A DNA stretch of 64,000 nucleotides from Deltaproteobacteria bacterium (GCA_022843175.1 JALHOE010000014.1:1-64000), one strand, 5' to 3'. Numbered from the stretch's first letter, positions 17,591-28,195 are shown. Numbers and translations: made by a program. Notes: generated by a model not told the origin, from the letters alone.

Positions 17591-19026
17591 GCGAGCTCCG
17601 TGCGCTGTGGGTCCCGCTCGCGGTCGCCGCGGTCGCGATCGTGCTGCTCGTCGTCGACGTGCTCACGCACCCGCACACGTCGCGGCGGTGGCTCGGCTAC
17701 TTCGTGGCCGGGGCGCTCGCCGCCATCTTCTGCGCGACGTTCTTGTTTCCGACCGACGGCCGCGCGGCGCACGGCGCGTTCGAGGGCTCGGCCTGGACCA
17801 CCTCCTTCCAGCGCCTGTTCCTCTCCGCCGGCGTCGTCGCGGCCCTCGGCGGGCTCGACGACGTGGCCAAACGCACGCCCCACCGGGTGGGCGAGTACTG
17901 GCTGGCGATGCTGTTCAGCATCATCGGCATGCTGATCCTGCCGGGCGCGCGCGACCTCGTGCTGCTCATCGTCGCGTTCGAGCTGATGGGCATCCCGCTC
18001 TATGTGCTCGCCGCCTACGCGAAGACCGAGACCAAGGGCGGTCACGCCGCCGAGGCCGCGCTGAAGCTGTACCTCACCGGCGCGACGAGCACGGCGATCA
18101 CGCTGTTCGGCCTCGCGCTCTTCACCGGGATGACCGGCACGACCCGGCTCGACGCGCTCGCCGGCGCCGCGGGGGCGACGACGCCGCTCGCGGGCGTGGG
18201 GCTCGCGTTCGTCATCGCCGGCATGGGCTACAAGCTCGGCATGGTGCCCTTCCATATGTGGGTGCCCGACACGTACCAGGGCGCGTCGACGCCGTTCGTC
18301 GCCTTCCTCTCGGTCGCGCCCAAGGCCGCGGGCGTCGCGGCGATGTCGGCCATCTTCCTCTTTGGTATGCGCGGCCACCCGGCGCACTGGGCGCCGGTGA
18401 TCGCGCTGCTCGCGATCCTCTCGATGGTCGTCGGCAACCTCCTCGCGCTGCCGCAGACCGATCTCCGGCGGCTCCTCGGCTACTCGGGCATCGCGCAGAT
18501 GGGCTACGTCCTCGTCGCGCTCGCCTCGAACGACACCTTCGCCGCCGGGATGACGTTCTTCTTCCTTACGGCCTATCTCTTCACCAACATGGGCGCGTTC
18601 CTCGTGCTCCACGTCGCTGCCGAGAGCAGCGGCGAGCACTCGGCCGCGTCGCTCGCGGGCCTCGCCCAACGCGCACCCGGCCTCGCGGCGGCGTTGATGG
18701 CGTTCCTCCTCTCGCTCGCCGGGATCCCGTTCGTCGTCGGCTTCTGGGCGAAGCTCTACGTGCTCCTCGCCGCGTTCCGCGCCGGCCTGGTGCTCCCCGT
18801 GGTCGTGGGCATCGCGCTCGCGGTCGTGGGGTTGTTCTACTACCTCCGCGTGCTCTCGGCGGCGTACATGAGCGAGCCCGGTGCGTTGAAGCGCCCCGAG
18901 CTCGGCGCGCCGATGCGCCTCGCGATCGGCATCTGCGTGGTCGCCGTCGTCGGTCTCGGCCTCTGGCCCAAGCCCCTCGTCGATCAATCTCTCGCGGCCG
19001 CAACCTCGCTCCTCGAGCGCCGGTAG
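17587..19026 (+). CDS. nuoN: NADH-quinone oxidoreductase subunit N
   Basis: A 479-residue antiporter-like subunit, the last gene of the complex I operon. Motifs include VAFELMGIPLYVLAAYAK (conserved Glu), GYKLGMVPFHMWVPDTYQGA, QTDLRRLLGYSGIAQMGY and LLSLAGIPFVVGFWAKLYVL. It overlaps nuoM (ATGA). The operon ends here: no nuoE, nuoF or nuoG follows or precedes it in the window. Confidence 0.97.
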   Translation: MSELRALWVPLAVAAVAIVLLVVDVLTHPHTSRRWLGYFVAGALAAIFCATFLFPTDGRAAHGAFEGSAWTTSFQRLFLSAGVVAALGGLDDVAKRTPHRVGEYWLAMLFSIIGMLILPGARDLVLLIVAFELMGIPLYVLAAYAKTETKGGHAAEAALKLYLTGATSTAITLFGLALFTGMTGTTRLDALAGAAGATTPLAGVGLAFVIAGMGYKLGMVPFHMWVPDTYQGASTPFVAFLSVAPKAAGVAAMSAIFLFGMRGHPAHWAPVIALLAILSMVVGNLLALPQTDLRRLLGYSGIAQMGYVLVALASNDTFAAGMTFFFLTAYLFTNMGAFLVLHVAAESSGEHSAASLAGLAQRAPGLAAALMAFLLSLAGIPFVVGFWAKLYVLLAAFRAGLVLPVVVGIALAVVGLFYYLRVLSAAYMSEPGALKRPELGAPMRLAIGICVVAVVGLGLWPKPLVDQSLAAATSLLERR

Positions 19027-19127
19027 CGACGCAGACCGTGCGCGCGGCCCGCAGCGAATGCGGCGGACGCGCGAGTGCCGGCGCAAAAACGTGGCGGCAT
19101 AACTGTTGCGAAAGTGGTCGCTACCCC

Positions 19128-20912
19128 ATGAATGACCTGATCATCGGCATGGCCGGCTCCGGAGGAGACGGCGTCGTCAGCGCGGGAGAGTCCCTGATCG
19201 CCGCGGCGGCCTACGAGGGTTACCACGCCATGATGACCAAGAGCTTCGGCTCGCAGGTCCGCGGCGGCGAGTCCTCGTGCCGCGTCCGTCTCTCGACGAG
19301 CCGCGTGCACAACCCCGGCGGCGCGCTCGACGTGGCCGTCGCCCTCAACTGGGACGACTTCCTCCGTTTCGGGGCGGAGCTGCCGGTCTCCGGCGATACG
19401 GTGGTCATTTACGAGAGCAAGACCGGCGTCGCGCCCGACGCGCTCCCGTTGATCGGTGTCACGCCGCACGAGGTGTTCGCGATCCCGATCGCCGACATGG
19501 CCAAGCAGGCGACCGGGTCCGACAAGGCCAAGACCACCATCGTGCTCGGGCTCATCGCCGGGTGGTTCGACATCGCCCGCGAGTCGATCCTGCGCGGCCT
19601 GAAGAAGAAGTTCGCGCGCAAGGGCGAGAAGCTCGTCGAGGCCAACGAGAAGGCGTTCGCGCTCGGCGAGGCCTACGCCAAGGAGCACCCGCTCAAGAAG
19701 CCGCGCGCCATGGAGCGGCCCGTGGGACGAGACGGCGCGAAGATGCTCACCGACGGCAACGACATGTGCGCCGCGGCGTCCATCTTCGCCGGCTGCGAGT
19801 TCTTCGGCGGCTACCCGATCACGCCCTCCACCGAGATCATGCAGTTCCACACCCGCGAGCTGTGGAAATACGGCGGCGCGGTGCTGCAGGCCGAGGACGA
19901 GATCGCCGGCATCGGCGCGGCGCTCGGCGCGTCGTTCGCCGGCCGCAAGGCGATGACCGCCACGTCCGGCCCGGGCATGGCGCTCAAGACCGAGATCATG
20001 GGCCTCGCGACGATCGCCGAGCTGCCGCTGGTCATCGTCGACGTGCAGCGCGGCGGCCCCTCCACCGGCTTGCCGACCAAGGCCGAGCAGTCCGACCTCT
20101 ATATGGCCGCGTTCTCCGCCCACGGCGACGTGCTCCGCCCGGTGCTCGCCCCCACCTCGGTGGCCGACACCTTCGACGTCACGGTGCAGGCCTTCAACCT
20201 CGCCGAGCAGTTCCAGACGCCGGTCATCATGCTCAGCGATCAGGAGATCGCGCAGCGCAAGGAGACCGTCGATCCGATCGACACGTCGGCGTTCACCGTC
20301 GAGACGCGCAAGCTCCCGAGCGCGGCCGAGCTGGAGCAGTACTCGCGCTTCCGCATGACCGCGGACGGCGTGAGCCCGGTGAGCCACCCCGGCATGCCGG
20401 GTGGCAACTATCAGGGCGCCGGCATCGAGCACAACGAGGCCGGCAACCCGACGGCGAGCGGTCGGGTCCACCACGCCATGAACGAGAAGCGGTTCCGCAA
20501 GCTCGCGCCGCTCCAGGCGCGGCGAGACCTCTTCCACATCGAGGGCGATCCCAACGCGCCGCTCGCGATGATCGCGTGGGGCTCGATCGCCGGCGTGTGT
20601 CGCGAGGCGCTCGACCTCGCGAAGGCCAAGGCGCTCAACGTGAAGCTGCTGGTGCCGTGGCTGCTCTACCCGATCGCCGAGGACGTCTACCGCGACTTCT
20701 TCGCCGGCGTGAAGGCGGGGCTCGTCGTCGAGCTGTCGTTCCAGGGGCAGCTCTATCACCTGCTCCGCATGTACGTGGACGTCCCGTCGTGCGTGACGTC
20801 GTTCTGCCGCAGCGGCGCCAATCCCATCCAACCGCGCGAGGTCGTCGCCAAGCTGCTCCAGGCTTCGCTCGCCCTACAACACCCGATCAACCCGATCGCG
20901 ACGGAGGCCTGA
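19128..20912 (+). CDS. korA: 2-oxoacid:ferredoxin oxidoreductase, fused gamma-alpha subunit (probably 2-oxoglutarate)
   Basis: A 594-residue subunit with the gamma domain first (MAGSGGDGVVSAGE, CoA/assembly domain, residues 1-190) and the alpha domain after (GGYPITPSTE near residue 228, then TATSGPGMALKTE and VQRGGPSTGLPTK). This is the KorA arrangement of two-subunit 2-oxoglutarate:ferredoxin oxidoreductases, which convert 2-oxoglutarate and CoA to succinyl-CoA, CO2 and reduced ferredoxin, reversibly. Substrate choice is inferred from subunit architecture; 2-oxoisovalerate or pyruvate cannot be excluded. It begins 101 bases after nuoN and may have its own promoter. korB follows after two bases. 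Confidence 0.93.
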   Translation: MNDLIIGMAGSGGDGVVSAGESLIAAAAYEGYHAMMTKSFGSQVRGGESSCRVRLSTSRVHNPGGALDVAVALNWDDFLRFGAELPVSGDTVVIYESKTGVAPDALPLIGVTPHEVFAIPIADMAKQATGSDKAKTTIVLGLIAGWFDIARESILRGLKKKFARKGEKLVEANEKAFALGEAYAKEHPLKKPRAMERPVGRDGAKMLTDGNDMCAAASIFAGCEFFGGYPITPSTEIMQFHTRELWKYGGAVLQAEDEIAGIGAALGASFAGRKAMTATSGPGMALKTEIMGLATIAELPLVIVDVQRGGPSTGLPTKAEQSDLYMAAFSAHGDVLRPVLAPTSVADTFDVTVQAFNLAEQFQTPVIMLSDQEIAQRKETVDPIDTSAFTVETRKLPSAAELEQYSRFRMTADGVSPVSHPGMPGGNYQGAGIEHNEAGNPTASGRVHHAMNEKRFRKLAPLQARRDLFHIEGDPNAPLAMIAWGSIAGVCREALDLAKAKALNVKLLVPWLLYPIAEDVYRDFFAGVKAGLVVELSFQGQLYHLLRMYVDVPSCVTSFCRSGANPIQPREVVAKLLQASLALQHPINPIATEA

Positions 20913-20914
20913 CC

Positions 20915-21802
20915 GTGAGCTCCATTCCTGTCGAACGGCCAGCCCTTCAGGCCAAGGACTTCAAGAGCGACTTGAAGCCGATCTGGTGTCCGGGGTGCGG
21001 CGACTTCGGTGTGCTGCAGGCGATCTACCGCGCGCTCGCGGGCATCGGCCGCCCGCCGCACGAGATCGCCTTCGTGTCCGGCATCGGCTGCTCGAGCCGC
21101 ATCCCCGGCTACACCACCGCCTACGGCTTCAACAGCGTGCACGGTCGCGCGTTGCCGATCGCCCAGGGCATCAAGCTCGCGCGGCCCGAGCTGCTCGTGC
21201 TGGTCGCCGGGGGCGACGGCGACGGCTTCTCGATCGGCGGTGGCCACGTCGCGCACGCGATCCGCCGCAACATCGACCTGACGTACATCGTCATGGACAA
21301 CCAGATCTACGGCCTCACGAAGGGGCAGCTGTCGCCGACCTCGCCGAGGGGCTTGAAGACGGTCACCTCCGAGTACGGCTCGCTCGAGGCCCCGGTCAAC
21401 CCGCTCCTCTACGTGCTGGCCTACGGCGCGAGCTTCGTCGCCCAGGGCACGCCCGCCGACATGGCCGGCCTCGCGGACGTCATCGAGCAGGCGATCCGCC
21501 ACCCCGGGTTCTCGTTCGTCAACGTGCAGTCGCCGTGCGTCACGTTCGCGCCCGAGGACCAGCAGGTGAAGGCGCAGCGCGGTCGGATGAAGACGCTCGC
21601 GAGCGTCGGCCACGACTCGACCAACCGCCTCGCGGCGATGGGGCTCGCGCAGACCTACGGCGAGGTGCTCTACACCGGCGTCCTCTACAAGGACCCGGCT
21701 CCCCAACCCACGCTCGACGCGCTCGTCCGCGAGCGCCAGGCGAAGCTCGCCCTCGAGGCGGTCCCGCGCGAACGAATCCTCGACATGTTCCTCCAGAAGT
21801 GA
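20915..21802 (+). CDS. korB: 2-oxoacid:ferredoxin oxidoreductase beta subunit (probably 2-oxoglutarate)
   Basis: A 295-residue ThDP and [4Fe-4S] subunit starting with GTG. Cluster and active-site motifs are WCPGCGDFGVL (C25, C28) and SGIGCSSRIPGY (C59), plus a later Cys in VQSPCVTF. The ThDP/Mg motif is GGDGDGFSIGGGH (from about residue 99) with MDNQIYGLTKGQ. No delta ferredoxin subunit is encoded next to it, so an external ferredoxin such as the product of 8741-9046 is the probable acceptor. Confidence 0.94.
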   Translation: MSSIPVERPALQAKDFKSDLKPIWCPGCGDFGVLQAIYRALAGIGRPPHEIAFVSGIGCSSRIPGYTTAYGFNSVHGRALPIAQGIKLARPELLVLVAGGDGDGFSIGGGHVAHAIRRNIDLTYIVMDNQIYGLTKGQLSPTSPRGLKTVTSEYGSLEAPVNPLLYVLAYGASFVAQGTPADMAGLADVIEQAIRHPGFSFVNVQSPCVTFAPEDQQVKAQRGRMKTLASVGHDSTNRLAAMGLAQTYGEVLYTGVLYKDPAPQPTLDALVRERQAKLALEAVPRERILDMFLQK

Positions 21803-21810
21803 GGTCGCCC

Positions 21811-22335
21811 ATGGTTCCGCGCACGATCGACTTCGCCACGCTGTCGCTGCAGGACGCGCTCGACCTGGCCATCCTCGTCGAAGAGGAGGCCAAGGAGCGC
21901 TACGACGAGCTCGCGCACCAGATGGAGCTCCACCACAACCAGGACGTGGGCGGCTTCTTTCGCTTCATGGTCAAGATCGAGGGCGTTCACGAGGGACGCC
22001 TCGAGCATCGGCGCACCGAGCTGTTTGGCGCCGCGCCGCGCCGCGTGCGCCGCGAGATGCTCTTCGACGTCGAGGCGCCGGACTACGACGACGTCCGCGC
22101 GAACACCACGCCGCGGCAGGCGCTCGAGGTCGCTCTGCGCGCCGAGAAGAAGGCCCACGAGTTCTTCACGAGGGCGCTCGCCGCCGTGAAGGATCCGGCC
22201 GTGCAGGCGCTGTTCGCCGAGCTCTGCGAAGACGAGGTCGAGCACGCGGGATTGGTCGAGCAGCAGCTGTCGAGGCTGCCGCCCGACCCGGTGATCAAGG
22301 CGGAGGATGTCGAGGACGACCCGGTGGCGCACTAA
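21811..22335 (+). CDS. rubrerythrin/ferritin-like di-iron protein
   Basis: A 174-residue helical protein. Candidate di-iron ligands fall in the ferritin-like pattern: E24/E25, E57 with H60 (KIEGVH), E112 with H116, and E142 with H145 (EDEVEH). No C-terminal rubredoxin domain is present. The family protects anaerobic enzymes by reducing peroxide or storing iron. It starts eight bases after korB and has a Shine-Dalgarno (GTGAGGT), so it is likely in the korAB transcript and may shield these oxygen-sensitive iron-sulfur enzymes. Confidence 0.88.
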   Translation: MVPRTIDFATLSLQDALDLAILVEEEAKERYDELAHQMELHHNQDVGGFFRFMVKIEGVHEGRLEHRRTELFGAAPRRVRREMLFDVEAPDYDDVRANTTPRQALEVALRAEKKAHEFFTRALAAVKDPAVQALFAELCEDEVEHAGLVEQQLSRLPPDPVIKAEDVEDDPVAH

Positions 22336-22364
22336 TGGCTCCAACGGCTCGCGGGAGGTGACCG

Positions 22365-22796
22365 ATGACGATGACGCAAATTCGAACCGAGCTCCTCGAA
22401 CAACACAAAGAGATCTGGCAGCTCCTGGCGCAGACGCGCGCCGCGGTCGAGAAGGCGGCGCACGAGCAGCTGCGCGCGTGTCTCGCCCGGCTCACCGACG
22501 CCGTGCACGGACACAACGCCCGAGAGGTCGCGCTGCTCGGGAACGTGCTCCCCACCGTCGACGCGTGGGGACCGGAGCGCGTGGCGATCATGCTCCAGGA
22601 GCACCAGGCGGAGCACGAGGCGCTCCAGGCCATGATCTCCGAAGCCCGCGCCGCGCCGGACGGGACCGTCGCCGCCAAGCTCACCTCCACCCTGCTCGAC
22701 GAGCTCGCGGACCACATGAAGCGCGAAGAAAAGGTGCTGCTCGGTGAGCGCGTGCTCAAGGACGACCTCTTCCCCGCCGACAACTTCAGCGGCTGA
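22365..22796 (+). CDS. hemerythrin-like (HHE) protein
   Basis: A 143-residue four-helix-bundle protein with the hemerythrin ligand pattern: H14 in LLEQHKEIW, HGHNARE in the second helix, LQEHQAEHEAL in the third, and DHMKREEKVLL in the fourth. Such proteins bind oxygen, nitric oxide or iron at a di-iron site. A clear Shine-Dalgarno (GGGAGGTGA) precedes the ATG at 22365. It follows the rubrerythrin-like gene by 29 bases and probably belongs to the same transcript. Confidence 0.88.
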   Translation: MTMTQIRTELLEQHKEIWQLLAQTRAAVEKAAHEQLRACLARLTDAVHGHNAREVALLGNVLPTVDAWGPERVAIMLQEHQAEHEALQAMISEARAAPDGTVAAKLTSTLLDELADHMKREEKVLLGERVLKDDLFPADNFSG

Positions 22797-22867
22797 TCCG
22801 CCCGCGAACGAGCTGCACGTCGCCGCGCAGGGGGCGTTGCCGTCTCGAGCCCGGTCGCCGGGAACCG

Positions 22868-22884
22868 CCGAGCCATCGGCTCGG
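22868..22884 (+). terminator. hairpin downstream of the hemerythrin-like gene
   Basis: CCGAGCC-ATC-GGCTCGG forms a perfect 7-bp stem with a 3-nt loop, 72 bases after the stop codon. There is no T run after it, so it could be a Rho-assisted or weak terminator, or a processing hairpin ahead of the next gene. Confidence 0.4.
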
Positions 22885-22909
22885 TACGAGATCTGCGTGC
22901 GTTCGCCGC

Positions 22910-23161
22910 ATGCGGCTGCAAGAAATCGATCTCGCCTCTCTCGCGATCAACATCCGCTCCGCGCTGCCGTTCCCGGCCACCGGCTACCTGTACGGGAAGA
23001 CCGAGCTGCGTGACGCGACCGTAAAGCTGCTCGACTGTTCGCTGCTCGAGGCAGAGCAGCTCGTCGACACCATGGTGGCGCGCGGCTTCGTCAGTTACGA
23101 CGCCGAGGGCGAGACCGCCGAGGATCCCGGCGTGTGGCGGTTCCGGGCGTCGCTCGCGTGA
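22910..23161 (+). CDS. small hypothetical protein, possible winged-helix
   Basis: An 83-residue protein not recognised as a named family. TELRDATVKLLDCSLLEAEQ followed by LVDTMVARGFVSYD and GVWRF has the helix-turn-helix-hairpin layout of a small winged-helix domain; this is a shape argument only. It lies between the hemerythrin-like gene and PEP synthase on the same strand, 36 bases before the latter, so it could be a small regulator of that gene. Confidence 0.65.
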   Translation: MRLQEIDLASLAINIRSALPFPATGYLYGKTELRDATVKLLDCSLLEAEQLVDTMVARGFVSYDAEGETAEDPGVWRFRASLA

Positions 23162-23197
23162 GCCACCGGTGGCACGAGTTGCGCACGCTCGCGCCAC

Positions 23198-25474
23198 ATG
23201 GCCACCACCGCATGGTTCGAGGAGCTGTCCCGTAGCGACGTCCCCCGCGCAGGCGGTAAGGGCGCCAATCTCGGCGAGATGACCCGCGCGGGGCTCCCCG
23301 TCCCGCCCGGGTTCGTGGTCACCGTCGACGCGTTCGCGGAGCTGCTGGAGCAGAGCGGGCTCGCGTCCGAGCTGAGCGCGCGAATCGCGGCGCTCAACGT
23401 CGACGACACGGCCGCGCTGCAGCGCGCGGCGGTCGAGATCCAGGAGCGGGTGCGCGCCGCGGCGGTGCCGCCCGGAGTTCGTCAACAGATCCTCGCGGCG
23501 TATCGCTCGCTGAGCACGCGCCTCGGCGTCGACGCACCGTTCGTCGCGGTGCGCTCGTCGGCCACCGCGGAGGACACCGCCCAGTTCTCCTTCGCCGGCA
23601 TGCACAAGAGCTTCCTCAACGTCCGCGGCGACGACGCGGTCGTGGACGCGGTGCGAGATTGTTGGGCGAGCGCGTTCGGCGCCCGCGCGCTCTTCTATCG
23701 GAACAAGCAGCACGCCCCAGCCGATCCCGAGCTCGCCGTCGTCGTCGAGGCGATGATCGACTCCGAGAAGGCAGGCGTGCTGTTCACCGTCGACCCGAGC
23801 AGCGGTCGCGACGACGTCATGGTGATCGAGTCCTCGTGGGGGCTCGGCGAGGTCGTGGTCGGCGGCCTCGTGCAGCCCGATCGCTTCGTGGTCGACAAGC
23901 AGACGCTCGCGATCGTCGAGCGCGCGGTCGGACACAAGGCCTTCGAGCTCGTGCGTGGCCAGAAGGGCGACGAGCGCCGGGACCTCGCGCCCGAGCGCGC
24001 GGACGCGCCCTCGCTCAACGACGACGAGGTCCGCGCGCTCGCCGAGCTGGCCCTGCGCGACGAGCGTCACTACGGCGCCCCGCAGGACGCCGAGTTCGCG
24101 ATCGCCGGGGGCAAGACGTTCCTCGTGCAGACCCGTCCGGTCACCGGCCGGCCGCGCCGGGAGAACGGCGAGGTCCTGGTGCGCGGTCTCGGCGCGAGCC
24201 CGGGCACGGTCAGCGGTCCGATTCGCGTGCTGACCTCGCCGGAGCAGGGCTCCGCGCTGCTGGCCGGCGAGATCCTCATCGCGCCGATGACGACGCCCGA
24301 TTGGGTGCCGGTCCTCCGCCGCGCCGCCGCGATCGTCACCGACAGCGGGGGCAAAACCAGCCACGCCGCGATCGTCTCGCGCGAGCTCGGCATTCCCTGC
24401 GTCGTCGGCGCAGGCAACGCGACGAAGGTGCTCACCGACGGGATCGTCGTGACCGTGGACGGCGTCGAGGGCGTCGTGCGGCGGGGCGCCATCGCTGCGC
24501 CGCAACCCAAACCCACCGTCTCCGCGCCGGTCGCCACCGCGACGGCCACCGCAACCCGGGTCTACGTCAACCTCGCCGATCCCGCGCGCGCGGAGGAGAT
24601 CGCAGCGCGCCCCGTCGACGGCGTCGGGCTGCTCCGCGCCGAGTTCATGATGCTCCGCGCGCTCGACGGCAAGCACCCGCGACTCCTCCTCGAGCGAGGG
24701 CAGTCGAAGGCGTTCGTCGACAAGCTCGCCGAGGGCATCCGCACCTTCGCCAAGGCGTTCCACCCGCGCGTGGTCGTCTACCGCTCGATGGACTTCCGCA
24801 CCAACGAGTTCCGCGGGCTCGAGGGCGGCGAGAAATTCGAGCCCGCCGAGGAGAACCCGATGATCGGGTACCGCGGCTGCTTTCGCTATGTGAAGGAGCC
24901 CGACCTGTTCGCGCTCGAGCTCGAGGCCCTCGAGCGCGCGCGCGCCGGCCTCCACAACGTCCACCTGATGATCCCGTTCGTGCGCACGCTCCGCGAGCTG
25001 CGCGCCTGCACCGACGTGGTCTACCAGAGCAACCTCGTTCGGGACCGCGACTTCCAGCTGTGGGTCATGGCCGAGGTGCCCTCGATCATCCACTGGCTTC
25101 CGGCCTACGCGAGGCTCGGCGTGAACGGCGTGTCGATCGGCTCCAACGACCTCACCCAGCTGATGCTCGGCGTCGATCGCGACAGCACCGCGCTCGCCGA
25201 GCTCTTCGACGAGCGAGACGAGGCCGTGGTGGCGGCGATCGAGGCGATCATCCGCACGGCGCGCGAGAACGGGATGACCTCGTCGATCTGCGGCCAGGCG
25301 CCGTCGGTGCACCCGGAGTTCGCGGAGCTCCTGGTGCGCGCGGGGATCGACTCGATCTCGGTCAACCCCGACGCCATCGCGAGCACCCGCCGCAACGTCG
25401 ACGCGGCCGAGCGCCGGCTGCTCCTCGAGGCCGCGCGCGGTCGGCTCAGCGCAGTCTCTCGAGCGCGCGACTGA
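23198..25474 (+). CDS. ppsA: phosphoenolpyruvate synthase (pyruvate, water dikinase)
   Basis: A 758-residue enzyme (the E. coli enzyme has 792). It converts pyruvate, ATP and water to PEP, AMP and phosphate. Domains in order: ATP-grasp nucleotide-binding (GGKGANLGEM, residues about 18-27; VRSSATAEDTAQFSFAGMH), the swivelling phosphohistidine domain (GGKTSHAAIVSRELGIPCVVG, phospho-His near residue 388) and the PEP-utilising barrel (GLLRAEFMM, GYRGCFRY, SNDLTQLMLGVDRDS, and the catalytic Cys in SSICGQAPS). A Pro/Ala/Thr linker of about 20 residues joins the last two. With PFOR upstream it could direct pyruvate to gluconeogenesis. Its 3' end overlaps the convergent DUF302 gene by 29 bases. Confidence 0.95.
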   Translation: MATTAWFEELSRSDVPRAGGKGANLGEMTRAGLPVPPGFVVTVDAFAELLEQSGLASELSARIAALNVDDTAALQRAAVEIQERVRAAAVPPGVRQQILAAYRSLSTRLGVDAPFVAVRSSATAEDTAQFSFAGMHKSFLNVRGDDAVVDAVRDCWASAFGARALFYRNKQHAPADPELAVVVEAMIDSEKAGVLFTVDPSSGRDDVMVIESSWGLGEVVVGGLVQPDRFVVDKQTLAIVERAVGHKAFELVRGQKGDERRDLAPERADAPSLNDDEVRALAELALRDERHYGAPQDAEFAIAGGKTFLVQTRPVTGRPRRENGEVLVRGLGASPGTVSGPIRVLTSPEQGSALLAGEILIAPMTTPDWVPVLRRAAAIVTDSGGKTSHAAIVSRELGIPCVVGAGNATKVLTDGIVVTVDGVEGVVRRGAIAAPQPKPTVSAPVATATATATRVYVNLADPARAEEIAARPVDGVGLLRAEFMMLRALDGKHPRLLLERGQSKAFVDKLAEGIRTFAKAFHPRVVVYRSMDFRTNEFRGLEGGEKFEPAEENPMIGYRGCFRYVKEPDLFALELEALERARAGLHNVHLMIPFVRTLRELRACTDVVYQSNLVRDRDFQLWVMAEVPSIIHWLPAYARLGVNGVSIGSNDLTQLMLGVDRDSTALAELFDERDEAVVAAIEAIIRTARENGMTSSICGQAPSVHPEFAELLVRAGIDSISVNPDAIASTRRNVDAAERRLLLEAARGRLSAVSRARD

Positions 25475-25850
25475 GGCGCGACTCGGCCTCCTCGGCGATG
25501 GGCGCGAGCCCTTCGTTGGGGCCGGCCGCGTGGAACATCGAGCGCGGTGACGCGATCGAGACCACCGCGTCGGGGCCGTCGCTCGTGACCACGACGTTGC
25601 ATGGCAGGAGTAGCCCGATCCCCGGATCGACGCCGATCGCCTTGTGCGCGAGCTGGGGGTTGCAGGCCCCGAGGATCAGATACGGCTCGGTCTCGAGGTT
25701 GAGCTTCTTCTGCAGCGTCGCCTGCACATCGATCTCGGTGAGGATCCCGAAGCCCTCTTCCTTCAGCGCGTCGGTGATTCGTGCACGCGCGTCGGCGACC
25801 GTGGTTTTGGCGAGGCGCTTGGGCATCCCATAGGGAACGTTGATGTTCAT
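25446..25850 (-). CDS. DUF302 family protein
   Basis: A 134-residue protein of the DUF302 type: TVADARARITDALKEEGFGI followed by LTEIDVQATLQKKLNLETEP, then YLILGACNPQLAHKAI and GLLLPCNVVV, the standard core of this small alpha/beta family. The biochemical role is unknown; members are often found beside stress and anaerobic genes. A good Shine-Dalgarno (AGGAGAG) precedes the ATG at 25850. It converges with and overlaps the ppsA 3' end. Confidence 0.9.
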   Translation of the reverse strand: MNINVPYGMPKRLAKTTVADARARITDALKEEGFGILTEIDVQATLQKKLNLETEPYLILGACNPQLAHKAIGVDPGIGLLLPCNVVVTSDGPDAVVSIASPRSMFHAAGPNEGLAPIAEEAESRLSRALERLR

Positions 25851-26025
25851 GACACTCTCCTGCGACGGATCCTGTCGCCGTGGCCGACGTGCACTGCGAC
25901 GCAGCTCCAGTTGGCTACCGTGCGCGCACCGGTGCCCCCACGGATCAGCCTCGCGTCCCGATGAGGTGACGGGCAGGTGCGAAGTCGCGAGCCGTGTGCC
26001 ACGCGGCTTCGTCCTTGCTTCGTGG

Positions 26026-26517
26026 ATGCATATGTCCTCCATCGACCTCGATGTCCTCCTCCAGTCGGTCGCGAAGCGGGCAGGGATCCCCCGAGCGCCG
26101 ACCGCCGAAGTCCTCAATCTCGTCGAGGCGACGTTGACGGCGCTCGCCAGCGAGCTGCCCACGAACGATGTGCGCGCGCTCGCGCAAACACTGCCGTCGC
26201 CGCTCGGCTTCGCGCTGCGCGCGTCGGAGCTCCCCGGTGGATTCTTCGAGCGCGTCGCGCAGAGCGCGCTCCTCGATCTGCCGGCCGCGACCGAGCGCGC
26301 CGAGTCCGTGCTCCGGGTGGTGGGCGATGCGCTCCCGGCCGAGCTGCTGACGCGAATGATTCGCCACCTCCCGGCGCACGTCGCGCGCCACCTCCAGCGC
26401 GAGTCCGCGAGTCCGCCCCCGCCGCACCCCACCCACGCCAACGTGCGCGGCAACCTCGCGAGCGGCCGCCCCGGCAGCGCGCACCCGCTCAGCGAGTCCC
26501 GACCCATCCGCAAGTAG
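26026..26517 (+). CDS. DUF2267 family protein
   Basis: A 163-residue helical protein; residues about 5-120 match the DUF2267 pattern ([64 protein letters not shown]). The tail after residue 125 is Pro/Ser/Arg-rich and probably disordered. In-frame ATGs occur at 26026 and 26032; neither has a clear Shine-Dalgarno. It precedes groEL by 52 bases on the same strand. Function of the family is unknown. Confidence 0.8.
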   Translation: MHMSSIDLDVLLQSVAKRAGIPRAPTAEVLNLVEATLTALASELPTNDVRALAQTLPSPLGFALRASELPGGFFERVAQSALLDLPAATERAESVLRVVGDALPAELLTRMIRHLPAHVARHLQRESASPPPPHPTHANVRGNLASGRPGSAHPLSESRPIRK

Positions 26518-26569
26518 CTGGCGCGTCGGTTGCTCGTCGCTTCGTTGGACACCCGAGGGGAGGGTCGCG

Positions 26570-28195
<1,626 letters not shown>

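Noticed and set aside
23168-23182. TGGCACGAGTTGC before ppsA as a sigma-54 promoter
   Set aside because: The spacing between the -24 and -12 parts is two bases too short for this promoter class.
22295-25312. Minus-strand frame of about 1000 codons opposite ppsA
   Set aside because: No recognisable domain, unlike the intact PEP synthase on the plus strand.
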